A program made the translations under genes and the position numbers. Shown here piece after piece: positions 50,260 to 59,997 of a stretch of DNA of 64,000 nucleotides. Within the stretch, counting starts at the first letter, position 1, and each line of letters starts with the position of its first letter. Source of the stretch: CAWVSB01 sp036960375 (GTDB lineage: Bacteria > Pseudomonadota > Gammaproteobacteria > Pseudomonadales > CAWVSB01); contig JBALVY010000013.1 in assembly GCA_036960375.1 (NCBI GenBank), positions 1-64,000 on the forward strand, written 5' to 3'. The notes below the pieces were generated by a model. The model saw only the letters and a program-made list of their open reading frames with translations. It searched no databases and was not told the DNA's origin.

Positions 50260-51296
50260 GAGAACAAGTAACTCTGATAGGGCAACCAAAACCTGGCGTG
50301 ATGCCCAAAGTTTAACCACACAAACTGCACCAGCGCGTAGTAAGCAACCACACCGAATATAATAAAATTATAGTTGGCCCTGTTTTTTGCTATGAACGGC
50401 AACCGGGAGAATACAAATAATTGAATGGGCAAAAGATAGAGGGCCATTCTGTCGACCGCTGTTGCTGAATAACTTAGCGCCGGAATACAGACCAAACTAA
50501 TAAGGGCTAATATAACCCATAGCTTGCGCTCCGCTTTGTCATAAAATAGCCTTTTATGGAATAACAACAAAAGAACGGCTGGCACCACATTCATAAAAAC
50601 TCGAATTTGAGCACCTTGTGATGCAAAGGCGTAGTCATCTTCAATATATGCACCTATTAAATGATCCACATCATCAACAATTAACACATAGGCCGCCGCT
50701 GCAGCCATAATGCCAACCCAGATGAAATTCCAAAACTTGTTCTTTGACGATGACAGTGCGGCTATGGGTATAAGTAAAACCGCCGTCTTATGAAACAACG
50801 CACCCAATATGACCCAAAAAACAAACTGCTTAAGCTGATGTTTACCCAATGCAGTAAGCCCGATAAGTGCAAAACCCAGAGCAGCCGCCTGGCGGCTATA
50901 GCCCATACACACCACTATAATCAAATAGGGTACGGCGACATATAGGGCTAACCATGGTAGCGGCTGATTTCTACAAAAGTAATGAAGGCCACCTATAGCG
51001 ATGAAGGCACAAACTAAATTCACCCATAAAATAGAGCCGCCATTATCGGCAACAATCCAATTGATTCCGTAATAGCCTGGGTCGCCCCGGCCCAATACCT
51101 CAGAAAAATCGTAATACAGAATGAAGTCAAAGTGACGTAGATACGAGCCCCAATCACCACCTACTTCATACCGTAGCCCGACCATAAGGGCGAACAAGAA
51201 AATCACAAGATACCAACTATAGCGCCCCAACTGACTCCTTGCGTTGCCGGCTACACCAGCTAGGGGAAGTAGTAGCATCATCCAGTACGGCCACAT
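50256..51296 (-). CDS. EpsG/Wzy-like polysaccharide polymerase
   Basis: A hydrophobic protein of about 346 residues with ten or more membrane segments. The motif GLRYEVGGDWGSYLRHF near the N-terminus and GYSRQAAALGFALIGL in the middle are typical of the EpsG family, the Wzy-type polymerases that link repeat units on the periplasmic side. The ATG at 51296 (MWPYWMM) is chosen because it opens the first membrane segment; the ORF extends 15 codons further. It is translationally coupled to the downstream GT4 gene. Confidence 0.85.
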   Translation of the reverse strand: MWPYWMMLLLPLAGVAGNARSQLGRYSWYLVIFLFALMVGLRYEVGGDWGSYLRHFDFILYYDFSEVLGRGDPGYYGINWIVADNGGSILWVNLVCAFIAIGGLHYFCRNQPLPWLALYVAVPYLIIVVCMGYSRQAAALGFALIGLTALGKHQLKQFVFWVILGALFHKTAVLLIPIAALSSSKNKFWNFIWVGIMAAAAAYVLIVDDVDHLIGAYIEDDYAFASQGAQIRVFMNVVPAVLLLLFHKRLFYDKAERKLWVILALISLVCIPALSYSATAVDRMALYLLPIQLFVFSRLPFIAKNRANYNFIIFGVVAYYALVQFVWLNFGHHARFWLPYQSYLFS

Positions 51297-51631
51297 AAGG
51301 CTACGCAGACTCCTGCTGCTCAAGCAAATACGGAAGACCATAAATGCTTGGCCTCATGGCCTGCCCCGTCACAACCCACCCTTCCTCGATAGTCGACTTG
51401 ACCACCCAATAGGATAGCCTTGTAATCGTCCATGTCATATTGCTAACCATCGACATTGAAACGATTCGCAAAGCGAATACAGAATATTTTATTGCAACCG
51501 TCTAGTCGGCGACCGGTCGAGAAAATGGAAGTACCAACACAGCCGAGATTAAAAACATCAGCCAATATACTAGTAAATGATACTACCAGATCTATGAAGC
51601 AAACTAGCCATCTGCAAAGTATAGTTTCCAA
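51297..51631. other. Gene-free gap inside the polysaccharide cluster
   Basis: About 335 bases without a credible gene. A 62-codon minus-strand frame (51443-51631) resembles nothing and is not called. A small inverted repeat ATTCGC-AAA-GCGAAT at 51463-51477 could be a weak hairpin. The gap may hold a promoter for the EpsG/GT4 pair or be scar tissue of a lost gene. Confidence 0.4.
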
Positions 51632-53011
51632 TTAAATTATCCTTGATATGACCAATCGAACCTTCCCGTGTGGGCCCTTAGCTATTGCGCCAACCAAATT
51701 CAATTGCAATTTTATAGGGTAGCCTAAAGCTCTCTCGAAAGATCCACTAAGCTCCTTTGCCAAGCTCGAAGAAGTATAGCCATCCGGCAATGCAACCGTA
51801 TTTACCTCAAATACCGCAAAATCATGCTGAATCACCTGCGTTTCCCCCAGACCCTGGATGTGTTTCAGCGTACGATAGGTAAACATTCCCAAAGCACGCC
51901 CGTCTGGCGTTTGTATGACGTCTTCCACTCTGCCCAATACCTTCCGAATCACCGGCGATCGTAAACCGCATTCACAAACATCGGCGATCGTAGGGGAGAG
52001 CCCCTCTACAAGATCGCCGGTCCGGTATCGAATGAGTGGAGTTCTATCTTGGACAAAACTGGTGCAAATGAGCTCACCATCTCCTTCAAATCCAATTTTC
52101 CCATTATCATCAACTTCACATATTCCAGACTGCCAACGCACATGATAAGTGCCGTGCATGCATTGCTGTATCAGCGGCAAACCTTCACTGGCTGAGTAAT
52201 AGTCCATCACCGGCACTTCGCCCCCAGAGAGCTCAACAAGCTCCGCTCGGGCAGCTTCGCCCAACGACTCCGCAGTGGTAACTATAGCCCTTAAAGAAGT
52301 AGGCTCGTAAGAATGCCTTCGTAACAACCTCAAAAGCTCTAAAACTCCCGACGGATATCCATCTAGTAGACGCGGTTTGAATTTCTCAAACTTCTCTATA
52401 ATTTGAGCACTATGCTGGTCGTTGATGTGATATGTAGACAAGAACAACTGATTCTCTGCCTCGTTGTACAACCAAGGCTTAGCATGCGATCTATTAACTG
52501 CACAAATTATACGTCCGGAGAGACGAATAGAAGCGGATTTCTCTGTAATTCCCACTGAGTTCAAATGATGGTTTATCAAAGCAAATCGGCGAGATAATGA
52601 AGCCGCATCATGTTCGATTTCTAGCGGCGATCCGGTTGAGCCACTGGTACTGCTTCTCACGAAAGTATTCACACTTGAATTTAAAAAACTGCCGGGGTGA
52701 CGTCTAAGTGAGTCTTTATCAAGTAATGGCAAGGCGTTCAATATATCTCTTAAGTCTCCTCTTGTAGCTATATCCTCGTGAGATGGCAAACACTTAGAAT
52801 AATACTCAGTTTCATTTCTGGCAGAATTTACTAGCCCCAATAGCTTCTGACGCTGCCATTCATCTTGCTGAGAAATCAGCCAGAGAGACGAGTTTTGGAG
52901 AAATTCTCGAAAAGAGCGGTAGCTCCGATTGTAGCGATAAAAGTAATTCCGCCAGCCCATTAGAGAAAAAATCAGCTGCCTTAAAAATCTTGGTAAACTC
53001 TCAAACCTCAT
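51632..53011 (-). CDS. CapK-like adenylate-forming enzyme (phenylacetate-CoA ligase family)
   Basis: A 459-residue protein of the CapK/PaaK-type AMP-binding family. It has SSTSGSTGSPLEI (phosphate loop), YYSASEGLPLIQQ and LIRYRTGDLVEG, followed by a Cys-containing stretch VCECGLRSPVI and GRVEDVIQTPDG. CapK-like enzymes are common in capsule and O-antigen clusters, where they are thought to activate an acyl or amino-acid substituent for attachment to a sugar. The ATG at 53011 has AGGGTGG four bases upstream and is preferred to the in-frame start six codons earlier. Confidence 0.87.
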   Translation of the reverse strand: MRFESLPRFLRQLIFSLMGWRNYFYRYNRSYRSFREFLQNSSLWLISQQDEWQRQKLLGLVNSARNETEYYSKCLPSHEDIATRGDLRDILNALPLLDKDSLRRHPGSFLNSSVNTFVRSSTSGSTGSPLEIEHDAASLSRRFALINHHLNSVGITEKSASIRLSGRIICAVNRSHAKPWLYNEAENQLFLSTYHINDQHSAQIIEKFEKFKPRLLDGYPSGVLELLRLLRRHSYEPTSLRAIVTTAESLGEAARAELVELSGGEVPVMDYYSASEGLPLIQQCMHGTYHVRWQSGICEVDDNGKIGFEGDGELICTSFVQDRTPLIRYRTGDLVEGLSPTIADVCECGLRSPVIRKVLGRVEDVIQTPDGRALGMFTYRTLKHIQGLGETQVIQHDFAVFEVNTVALPDGYTSSSLAKELSGSFERALGYPIKLQLNLVGAIAKGPHGKVRLVISRII

Positions 53012-53074
53012 GTGCCACCCTAGCGTCACGCGCCACTACACTAATATCCATATTCCAACTGCGCCTCATTTAAT

Positions 53075-54193
53075 TCAGTTTTGAAGGGCCTGGTCATACA
53101 AGACTGCTAATTGAGCAGCCAACCTATCGAAGCCGAAATCAGATACCCTAGCATCCCCATAGGAAACTAGCTCCTTGCGCCTGACCGTTGAATGCAAGCC
53201 CGTTTCAATTGAATGTGCAATAGCTTCCACGTCATTACAATCGAAGTACAAACCTTGATTCTGTGTGATTTCCCTAAATACCGGAATATCGCTTAGCACC
53301 ATGGGGCAACTTGCTGCCATCGCCTCCAGAATAGGAATACCAAAACCTTCATACCGTGAAGGAAATACAAGTAGAGAGCTCAGGCCGTATGCGCAACGCA
53401 CGTCCAAATCTGTCAATCCTGACAGCACGCGTACGCTGCCCCCTAAGGACTTCTTTTCTATGAGTTCACTTACAAGCCTACCTTGACCGCTATCGTTCCC
53501 GATCACAACCAAGGGAACATCTAGGCCCCTACCCCGAAGTAATGACACAGCATTAATGAGGTGTAATATGTTTTTCCTAGCTTCCAAGTGACCAACTGCA
53601 AGTATATAGCCGTCTGGCAAGCAATATTTACGCCTGAACGCAGACAATTCTTCACTACTTATCGACTTATAAAGGCTCGCATCAACTCCGTTATACACGA
53701 CAGAGACATCTGCATTGGCAAAATTTCTCTCAATCTCTGCCTTCATTGTTTCAGAAACTGTAATAACTTTGTCTGCCCTACTCATTGAATAGCGGGTATA
53801 TTGCTTTCTAAAGAAGCCCTTAATATCGACCAAGCCTGAACTAACCCCCCGAACATCGTGGGTAGTAAGTATATTTACAGCCCCGCGAGCTGTAACCACC
53901 GGCAAATTAAACCGCTCAAAAACGTCAAAACCCGACGCATCAAGGTTCTGCCCCCCCCATCCAAAAGACAAATGTTTACCTACAGAAGACGCGCTTGCTA
54001 TGGGAGTTTTGGTATATTGAACGTTTGGAAAGTCACCGATTAGAGGTCGCAGTCTAAAGTCAGAAGGCTCAAATATCTCGAACTCTGCGAGCGGCATTGC
54101 TCTGAACAACTGAGAGTAAATTCCATAGAACCGCTGCCACGCCCCAGACGGCCTACCATTAAAACAAGTGCAATTTAGGCCAATTTTAGTCAT
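53075..54193 (-). CDS. GT4 family glycosyltransferase
   Basis: A 372-residue GT-B enzyme. YILAVGHLEARKNILHLINA starts the donor domain and SRYEGFGIPILEAMAASCP holds the E-x7-E motif. It has the typical TTHDVRGV and ADKVITVSETMK acceptor-domain strands. A run of eight G on the coding strand (plus-strand 53951-53958) encodes the WGG turn in FGWGGQNL, a possible slippage site. It is one of five GT4 enzymes in this cluster. Confidence 0.9.
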   Translation of the reverse strand: MTKIGLNCTCFNGRPSGAWQRFYGIYSQLFRAMPLAEFEIFEPSDFRLRPLIGDFPNVQYTKTPIASASSVGKHLSFGWGGQNLDASGFDVFERFNLPVVTARGAVNILTTHDVRGVSSGLVDIKGFFRKQYTRYSMSRADKVITVSETMKAEIERNFANADVSVVYNGVDASLYKSISSEELSAFRRKYCLPDGYILAVGHLEARKNILHLINAVSLLRGRGLDVPLVVIGNDSGQGRLVSELIEKKSLGGSVRVLSGLTDLDVRCAYGLSSLLVFPSRYEGFGIPILEAMAASCPMVLSDIPVFREITQNQGLYFDCNDVEAIAHSIETGLHSTVRRKELVSYGDARVSDFGFDRLAAQLAVLYDQALQN

Positions 54194-54240
54194 AAATTAA
54201 AAAGTATGAATCACCCGAAGTTGGTACATAGTCCATTGAT

Positions 54241-55452
54241 TCAAACCTGATCTACAATGCCCTCAATCAATTCAACCTCCCTATCGAACCGCTCATCAAT
54301 AGACATGAATTTCTCTTTAGCGCACTCTATAGCTCCAGATCGAATTTTTGACACGTCGTCGCCCATTGCAATCTTCATTATTCTCCTGCATGCCTCCTCT
54401 TCATTAGTAACTATATACCCAGTTTCGCCATCAGAAACATAATCATCCAGCGATCCATCATCAAGCGCCACGACTATTGCTCCGACTGAAAATATTTCAA
54501 AAAATACATTCCCCAAATTCGAATGGTCATACATCAAGGGATTTGCAACCGCATGATACGCCAGGTTCTTCACATCATCCTGCTTAATAGGGCCTAAGAA
54601 ATGAACGAAATCCTCCAGTCCATATTTTTCTACAATCCCCCCAAGCCAATCGAAATGTTGCTGTGAACGAATAGACCCCGCAAAATACACGTGCAGATTA
54701 CAGCCGGAAGAATGAAGTTTATGAAGAGTGGATAGTACTCGATCGTGCCTTTTCCAGTCATCTATTCTCGCAGCATAAAAAATATACTTATGTTCGGGCA
54801 CGGGCATTGTAGGATCAACGTCTGAGATTTTCTTAATCTCTATCCCAGTCTTCCAAAACAGAAAGTCATAGTCCGCGTCTGAAGCCCACCCCCTATGAAT
54901 AATATCGCCCTTAGTACCATCGTCTGTCATAAGAAAAAAGTTCTTTTTTAGCCGAAAAGTCAAATATTCTGCAGGCCTTTTCAATGCCGTAATCCACGGC
55001 CCATACAACTGAAAGTCCTTATAAAGAGTGGTACCCATTGACCTCATTCCGCAAGGAACCCCTCTATAATTAGCGACTAAGTTTCCAGCCAATCCTTCGT
55101 AGTAGGCCTTACAATATACAAAATCATAGCCGTGCTCAGTCACAGCCTTATTCGTATAATATAGCAATTTAAAAAATCGCTTAGCTCTTCGAAAAACCCT
55201 GAGATACCATGATTGTTCTGAGGCGGGATCATATATATTGGCATATATATTTTTTTCGTCAAACCAACCAACACGTATATTAATATCTTCGTTAAAATTC
55301 GACAGAAATATAAAATCAACTTGATGGCCTTTCTCTACTAGCTTTCGCCAAGGATAAAAAAAAGCCGGCGCACCTGTGATCTCATCGTCGTACTTACCGT
55401 TGAGTATATCTAGGATAGGGGCAGTAATTCCTGTTACGTACAATATTTTCAA
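54241..55452 (-). CDS. GT4-like glycosyltransferase
   Basis: A 403-residue GT-B protein. The start is TTG at 55452, supported by GGAGG five bases upstream and by the TTGA overlap with the previous stop. The N-terminus is MKILYVTGITAPIL. The donor domain shows YIFYAARIDDWKRHDRVLST, HVYFAGSI, VHFLGPI and a modified E-x7-E region in GNVFFEIFSVGAIVVALDDG. The match to the family is weaker than in its neighbours, so donor and linkage are open. Confidence 0.8.
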   Translation of the reverse strand: MKILYVTGITAPILDILNGKYDDEITGAPAFFYPWRKLVEKGHQVDFIFLSNFNEDINIRVGWFDEKNIYANIYDPASEQSWYLRVFRRAKRFFKLLYYTNKAVTEHGYDFVYCKAYYEGLAGNLVANYRGVPCGMRSMGTTLYKDFQLYGPWITALKRPAEYLTFRLKKNFFLMTDDGTKGDIIHRGWASDADYDFLFWKTGIEIKKISDVDPTMPVPEHKYIFYAARIDDWKRHDRVLSTLHKLHSSGCNLHVYFAGSIRSQQHFDWLGGIVEKYGLEDFVHFLGPIKQDDVKNLAYHAVANPLMYDHSNLGNVFFEIFSVGAIVVALDDGSLDDYVSDGETGYIVTNEEEACRRIMKIAMGDDVSKIRSGAIECAKEKFMSIDERFDREVELIEGIVDQV

Positions 55453-56594
55453 TCGAACCTCCGCCCTGCATCCGCTCCCAATACAAAGCCTCCGTATATA
55501 TCTTCATACTGCCCAACAATCCAGTTGATATCAAATGACTGTAAGACGGAGGAGTCTGCCTGTCTAGGTGAAGCCCCATCATTCAATGTATCCACTATAT
55601 ACCTCGCCCAGAAAGCAGGGCTACGATCTAGTGATATATATTGCGCCATCCCTATATCAACCTCCTTACTGACAGAATCACTCAAAAACGTAGTCACGCC
55701 TGCGCACTGGGCTTCTATTGCGCAAATAGGTAAACCCTCCCATAGAGAAGGCAAAACAAACCCATCCATATCTTTTAGCACTCCTGGCACATCAGCATCG
55801 AACCGCAAAAACGTCAAACGATCATCCAAATTTAGCTCGCGTACTCGACATCTCAATCTATCTTCTAAATCTCCATAGCCCATGATGCTAAAATTGTAAC
55901 CATCTTCGATATTCGCTATTTCACGAAATATATTCAGCATAAATAGCTGATTCTTTTGCTTCGAAAAGCGACCAATATGGACTAGCTCTTTACCCCCTTC
56001 CTCCCTACATTCCCTTTTCTTTCCCAACATTCTATTTATAGAAAACCTATCCAAATCGATGCCGTTATATATGATCTTTACTCTGTCAACTGTGCCGAAA
56101 ATCCAATTAGCAGCCACTTTAGAACATCCCACTCTATGAGTAACCAGTCTAGTGAATGCTAGCTTTCGCCTCAATTTCGTCATAATCAATCCTGAATATG
56201 TATTGCGCGCTGCACCTCCTGAATGAGAATGGACTATTCTTACCGGGATTCCTCGGACCGTTGCTAGCAAGACGTACAAGAAGAAATTACTATAATTGTG
56301 ACAATGCAGCACATCGTACTTATTCGTGAATATCAGAATCGAATAATTTAGAATCGCTCGAATGCGCCAGCCTATTTTTGACCATACACTTGTACCTCCT
56401 CCTGCATCGCCAATAAAATGAACCTTCGCCCCCAACTCTTCAATACGATCCTGATGAATAGGATAATGTGGATTAAAGACCGCCAATTCAAATATATATT
56501 TATCCCTATCTATAGCCTCCAATAAGGATAAGACGAGAGATTCAATTCCACCGGCAGAGACACTTGGTACGATATGTAATATCTTAGTTCTCAT
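55449..56594 (-). CDS. GT4 family glycosyltransferase
   Basis: A 381-residue GT-B enzyme with an N-terminus typical of EpsF/CapM-like transferases: ILHIVPSVSAGGIESLV. Further motifs are VHSHSGGAARN, VKIIYNGIDLDRF, LVHIGRFSKQKNQLFML, FLRFDADVP and SLWEGLPICAIEAQCAG with the E-x7-E motif. It is coupled to the next gene by a 4-base overlap. Confidence 0.9.
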   Translation of the reverse strand: MRTKILHIVPSVSAGGIESLVLSLLEAIDRDKYIFELAVFNPHYPIHQDRIEELGAKVHFIGDAGGGTSVWSKIGWRIRAILNYSILIFTNKYDVLHCHNYSNFFLYVLLATVRGIPVRIVHSHSGGAARNTYSGLIMTKLRRKLAFTRLVTHRVGCSKVAANWIFGTVDRVKIIYNGIDLDRFSINRMLGKKRECREEGGKELVHIGRFSKQKNQLFMLNIFREIANIEDGYNFSIMGYGDLEDRLRCRVRELNLDDRLTFLRFDADVPGVLKDMDGFVLPSLWEGLPICAIEAQCAGVTTFLSDSVSKEVDIGMAQYISLDRSPAFWARYIVDTLNDGASPRQADSSVLQSFDINWIVGQYEDIYGGFVLGADAGRRFD

Positions 56595-56660
56595 AGAATC
56601 TACATTTGGAGCGGGAGGTGACCACCAAGTTAGAATAAAAAATATTGAAATTTTCCGTCT

Positions 56661-57539
56661 TTAAACGAGATGATTTACGATAGATTTAGTAAGATCAGGG
56701 TTTAATCTGTTCAACCGCATTCTAGGCGAAGGCCTCGTTCGATAATAACTACGATACAGCGACTTTAAGGGAGCAAGACTAGAGGCCATAATTCCTACTT
56801 TGGCTTTGCGACCCTCCAACTGGCAACTCGACGTCTTACCGCCATCTTTAGCTGCCCATTTAGACGAGTAGTCGCTCTGTTGTATATCATGGTGTGAAAA
56901 ATCTGACCCGACTTTCACAGTACGAACCAATATATGAAGCCCTTTTGAGTTATGTACCATTAGTCTACTATCACTTACAATCTCGTTGACCCTCCACCAT
57001 GTTCCAACTTCGGAGACTTCGGCCAAAAATATTTCTGTGCCAACATATCCATTCTTTGGCGCATAGAGAGAGAAAAACAACTCCGGGGTAAACTGCCAAA
57101 ATCCGTGCCCACAAAAGTTATTTGCGGGAAGGACATGAACTATTTGGCCTCCAGCCTTGGCCAACAATGAACAGTTCTTTAGCGCAAGAGGTATATTGTA
57201 GATATGCTCTAATGATCCACAATCAATTACCGTATCATATTGCCCAACAAGATCTTCGGGTAACACATTATTCATATCATGCGTGAATGTCGCTCCCTCA
57301 TACTCAGAATTGTCGACCGAATCCACTTTACTTGAACCAAGATACGTCTTAAGAAACGTCTCACACCACAAGTCGTCGCCGGCCAAAGCAAGCTCCCTCG
57401 CCATAGCTTTTGACCACTTATCTCGGACATAACCCTCTCTAACATGAAAGCCTTGGCGCCCTATCGTAATCGTATCATCCAGAGTACGGTTCTTTCCTGC
57501 ATACCGTAAAAAATTCATGCCATGAACATCTATACCCAT
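56661..57539 (-). CDS. Class I SAM-dependent methyltransferase-like protein
   Basis: A 292-residue protein. The middle has EGATFTHDMNNVLP, then YDTVIDCGSLEHIYNIP, LALKNCSLLAKAGGQIVHVLPANN and GFWQFTPELFFSLY, the order expected for motifs II-IV of a Rossmann methyltransferase; the first glycine-rich loop is not obvious. Similar proteins occur in sugar clusters. The C-terminal 60 residues are basic and may contact membrane or lipid. The ATG at 57539 has AGGGGG seven bases upstream. Confidence 0.7.
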   Translation of the reverse strand: MGIDVHGMNFLRYAGKNRTLDDTITIGRQGFHVREGYVRDKWSKAMARELALAGDDLWCETFLKTYLGSSKVDSVDNSEYEGATFTHDMNNVLPEDLVGQYDTVIDCGSLEHIYNIPLALKNCSLLAKAGGQIVHVLPANNFCGHGFWQFTPELFFSLYAPKNGYVGTEIFLAEVSEVGTWWRVNEIVSDSRLMVHNSKGLHILVRTVKVGSDFSHHDIQQSDYSSKWAAKDGGKTSSCQLEGRKAKVGIMASSLAPLKSLYRSYYRTRPSPRMRLNRLNPDLTKSIVNHLV

Positions 57540-57549
57540 TAAAAACCCC

Positions 57550-58626
57550 CTAGCGCACTTGTGTCATTCTAGTTAGTATCTTGCTAGCCGCGTCACCACT
57601 ACCATAAATTTCTGAATCAAATAGTCCCAAAGTATTTACATCTTTCTGTAGGGCGCTAGATATTGTGTCTCTATTCACCCCTATTAGCTCGTTAACACCT
57701 AGATCAACAAGCTCAACCCATTCCGTCTCTTCTCTCAAAGTCAAACAGGGCACCTTATGAAAATATGCCTCTTTTTGTACACCCCCGCTATCCGTCACAA
57801 TGAGTAGTGCATTCGCCTCAAGGCTAATCATATCCAAATATCCAACGGGATCTATCACGCATATATTTGTGGGAATATTTATTCCGAAATCTTTAATCCT
57901 GCCTCTTGTGCGCGGATGTAACGGCATAACTATCGGATATTCAGCAGTCGACAGGCCTTCAAGAATGCCTCTTAACGTAGCTGGATCTTCAGTATTTTCA
58001 GCGCGATGTACCGTAGCTAAGCAGTAGCTTTTTGGCACAAATTTTAACTTACTAAGAATGGTCGACCGCTGCTTTGCACGCTCCATGTAATAAACCGCGG
58101 CATCGTACATTACGTCACCAACGTTAAGCACTTTGTCACCGACAATACCTTCGAGCGTCAGGTTATGTATTGCAGTGATAGTCGGCGCAAATAGTAGATC
58201 AGACAAATGATCAGTCAACACACGATTGACTTCCTCTGGCATTCTTCGGTTATACGATCTTAGGCCCGCCTCAACATGGGCAACGCTAATATTGAGTTTA
58301 CTACCAGCTAATGCGCCCGCCAAAGTCGAGTCGGTATCGCCGTATACCAACACCCAGTCTGGGCGTTCCTTTATCAGAATTGTCTCTACAGACTCTAGCA
58401 TTCGGCCCGTATTTTGGCCATGAGTTCCTCCGCCGACGCCTAAGTTGTAGTGCGGCCTGGGTATATCCAATTCATCAAAGAATACTTGGCTCATATTTGC
58501 GTCATAATGCTGACCGGTGTGAACCAGAATCTCCTCCACTGCTGGACCATGCTGCTCAATTTCCCTGGATAACGTTGCTGCCTTTATAAACTGAGGACGT
58601 GCCCCAATAATCGTGACAATCTTCAT
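57550..58626 (-). CDS. wbpI: UDP-N-acetylglucosamine 2-epimerase family, WbpI-like
   Basis: A 358-residue cytoplasmic epimerase. The opening MKIVTIIGARPQFIKAATLS follows the GARPQFIKA variant of the WbpI-type 2-epimerases acting on UDP-diacetamido uronic acid, not the GTRPEAIK variant of E. coli WecB. Other family motifs are HTGQHYD, VYGDTDSTLAGALA, HVEAGLRS, MPEEVNR and VTDSGGVQKEA. With WbpD- and WbpE-like enzymes in the same cluster, conversion of a UDP-GlcNAc3NAcA-type sugar to the manno form is likely. The ATG at 58626 is preferred to the start three codons upstream. Confidence 0.85.
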   Translation of the reverse strand: MKIVTIIGARPQFIKAATLSREIEQHGPAVEEILVHTGQHYDANMSQVFFDELDIPRPHYNLGVGGGTHGQNTGRMLESVETILIKERPDWVLVYGDTDSTLAGALAGSKLNISVAHVEAGLRSYNRRMPEEVNRVLTDHLSDLLFAPTITAIHNLTLEGIVGDKVLNVGDVMYDAAVYYMERAKQRSTILSKLKFVPKSYCLATVHRAENTEDPATLRGILEGLSTAEYPIVMPLHPRTRGRIKDFGINIPTNICVIDPVGYLDMISLEANALLIVTDSGGVQKEAYFHKVPCLTLREETEWVELVDLGVNELIGVNRDTISSALQKDVNTLGLFDSEIYGSGDAASKILTRMTQVR

Positions 58627-58651
58627 ACGCCACACTGTAGAAAGATAGACA

Positions 58652-59974
58652 TTAAATCCCCTCTCTTCGGTACATTTGTTTTAAGAATAGATAATCTGAA
58701 TAGACTGGTAAGAACATTTTGAACCAATGATTTTTAGACAGCGAAAGGTAAAAATAGAGCGTTATAACGGAACAAACCGCATATGATAATGTAGTGGCGA
58801 CGGCCGCACCCGACAGACCATAACGGGGTATAAGTACAACATTACCAACAACATTTATAATTAGAGTTACAAAGGATGTGTACATATTCAGTTCCGGCCG
58901 CCCTCGTGCTGCCAAATCGTTTGCCCACACTTTTGCAACACCAAGCAATACAACACCGGGAATTAGCAATACCAGCGGGCTAATGGAACCTCCATAATCT
59001 GCGCCAAAAATTGTCATAACCAAGTGCTTCGACAGCATAAACACGATAAGCCCTGCCAGTAGCGTAAATACGAATACGAACCGACTAATTACCGGCGTAA
59101 GCTCCTTTCTCTTTGCCTCATCAGACGACAGCTCGGCTAACCTTGGCAACAGAACAGTGCTAATAGCACTGGACAATACCCAAAGTTTCTCTACCAACAA
59201 AACCGAAATAGCATACACACCGGTCGCCACAGGCGACATAAAAAAGTTCACAAGAAAAATGTCTGCCCTATAGTTTGCATACCCTAGAATTGCACCAACA
59301 TTGGATTTCCAGCCATAACTAATCAGACTGCGTAAATAGCGTTCCCCAACTGGGGCTTTGTCAGTTTTGGCCAGAAGAGAAACTGTTATGAGCGCATAAA
59401 TTAGTGTCACTAGGCAGGTCAGCACATAACCCAGCACTAAGTAGCTTAGGCCAGAAATGTCGGATAAATAAAGGACCACAACCGTTAACAGAAACAAGGA
59501 TGGCTGCAATAGCATTAACCGATTGTATATGCCGAATTTCTGCAAGCCTTGAAAAATAGCTGCGATGTACCCGGTTATCAATACTAAGGGAAAAGCCACT
59601 AGGGAAATCCAGAGAAATACTGGCTTAACACCTGGGAAAAATAGATCGCCATACCAAAATACAAGCAGCCCACCCACCATTAAGCCCAATACCGATAAAC
59701 ACCCTCCCAGCCCTAGACTAACCGAGGTAGCCTTACGTATCGAAACCTGGCCAGACCCCACATAAAACACGTTTGCCGAGCCAATACCCATACTTAGAAA
59801 CGTAGCTAGCATACCGGGTAAAAGCAGTACCAGGTTGTATATGCCATTGCTCTCGGGGCCATAGAATCTTGCGATAATTGCAGCAGACGCTAAGGAAAGT
59901 AGTCCCGCGCCAACCTGACGCGTGAACGTACCAAAAGCATTCCAAGCTAAGCGCCCAAGGCCTAGATCACGCAT
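58652..59974 (-). CDS. wzx: Wzx-type oligosaccharide flippase
   Basis: A 440-residue membrane protein of the MOP/Wzx family with about 12-14 hydrophobic segments. It starts GRLAWNAFGTFTRQVGAGLLSLASAAIIARFYGPESNGIY in outline, the typical first two helices of polysaccharide flippases. It should move undecaprenyl-linked repeat units across the inner membrane for the EpsG-like polymerase. It sits between GT4 and epimerase genes with short gaps. Confidence 0.9.
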   Translation of the reverse strand: MRDLGLGRLAWNAFGTFTRQVGAGLLSLASAAIIARFYGPESNGIYNLVLLLPGMLATFLSMGIGSANVFYVGSGQVSIRKATSVSLGLGGCLSVLGLMVGGLLVFWYGDLFFPGVKPVFLWISLVAFPLVLITGYIAAIFQGLQKFGIYNRLMLLQPSLFLLTVVVLYLSDISGLSYLVLGYVLTCLVTLIYALITVSLLAKTDKAPVGERYLRSLISYGWKSNVGAILGYANYRADIFLVNFFMSPVATGVYAISVLLVEKLWVLSSAISTVLLPRLAELSSDEAKRKELTPVISRFVFVFTLLAGLIVFMLSKHLVMTIFGADYGGSISPLVLLIPGVVLLGVAKVWANDLAARGRPELNMYTSFVTLIINVVGNVVLIPRYGLSGAAVATTLSYAVCSVITLYFYLSLSKNHWFKMFLPVYSDYLFLKQMYRREGI

Positions 59975-59997
59975 TTTGACGATACGCTCGTAGCTTA

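Noticed and set aside
51443..51631. 62-codon minus-strand ORF between the EpsG-like and CapK-like genes
   Set aside because: Cys/Phe-rich chance frame with no recognisable features.
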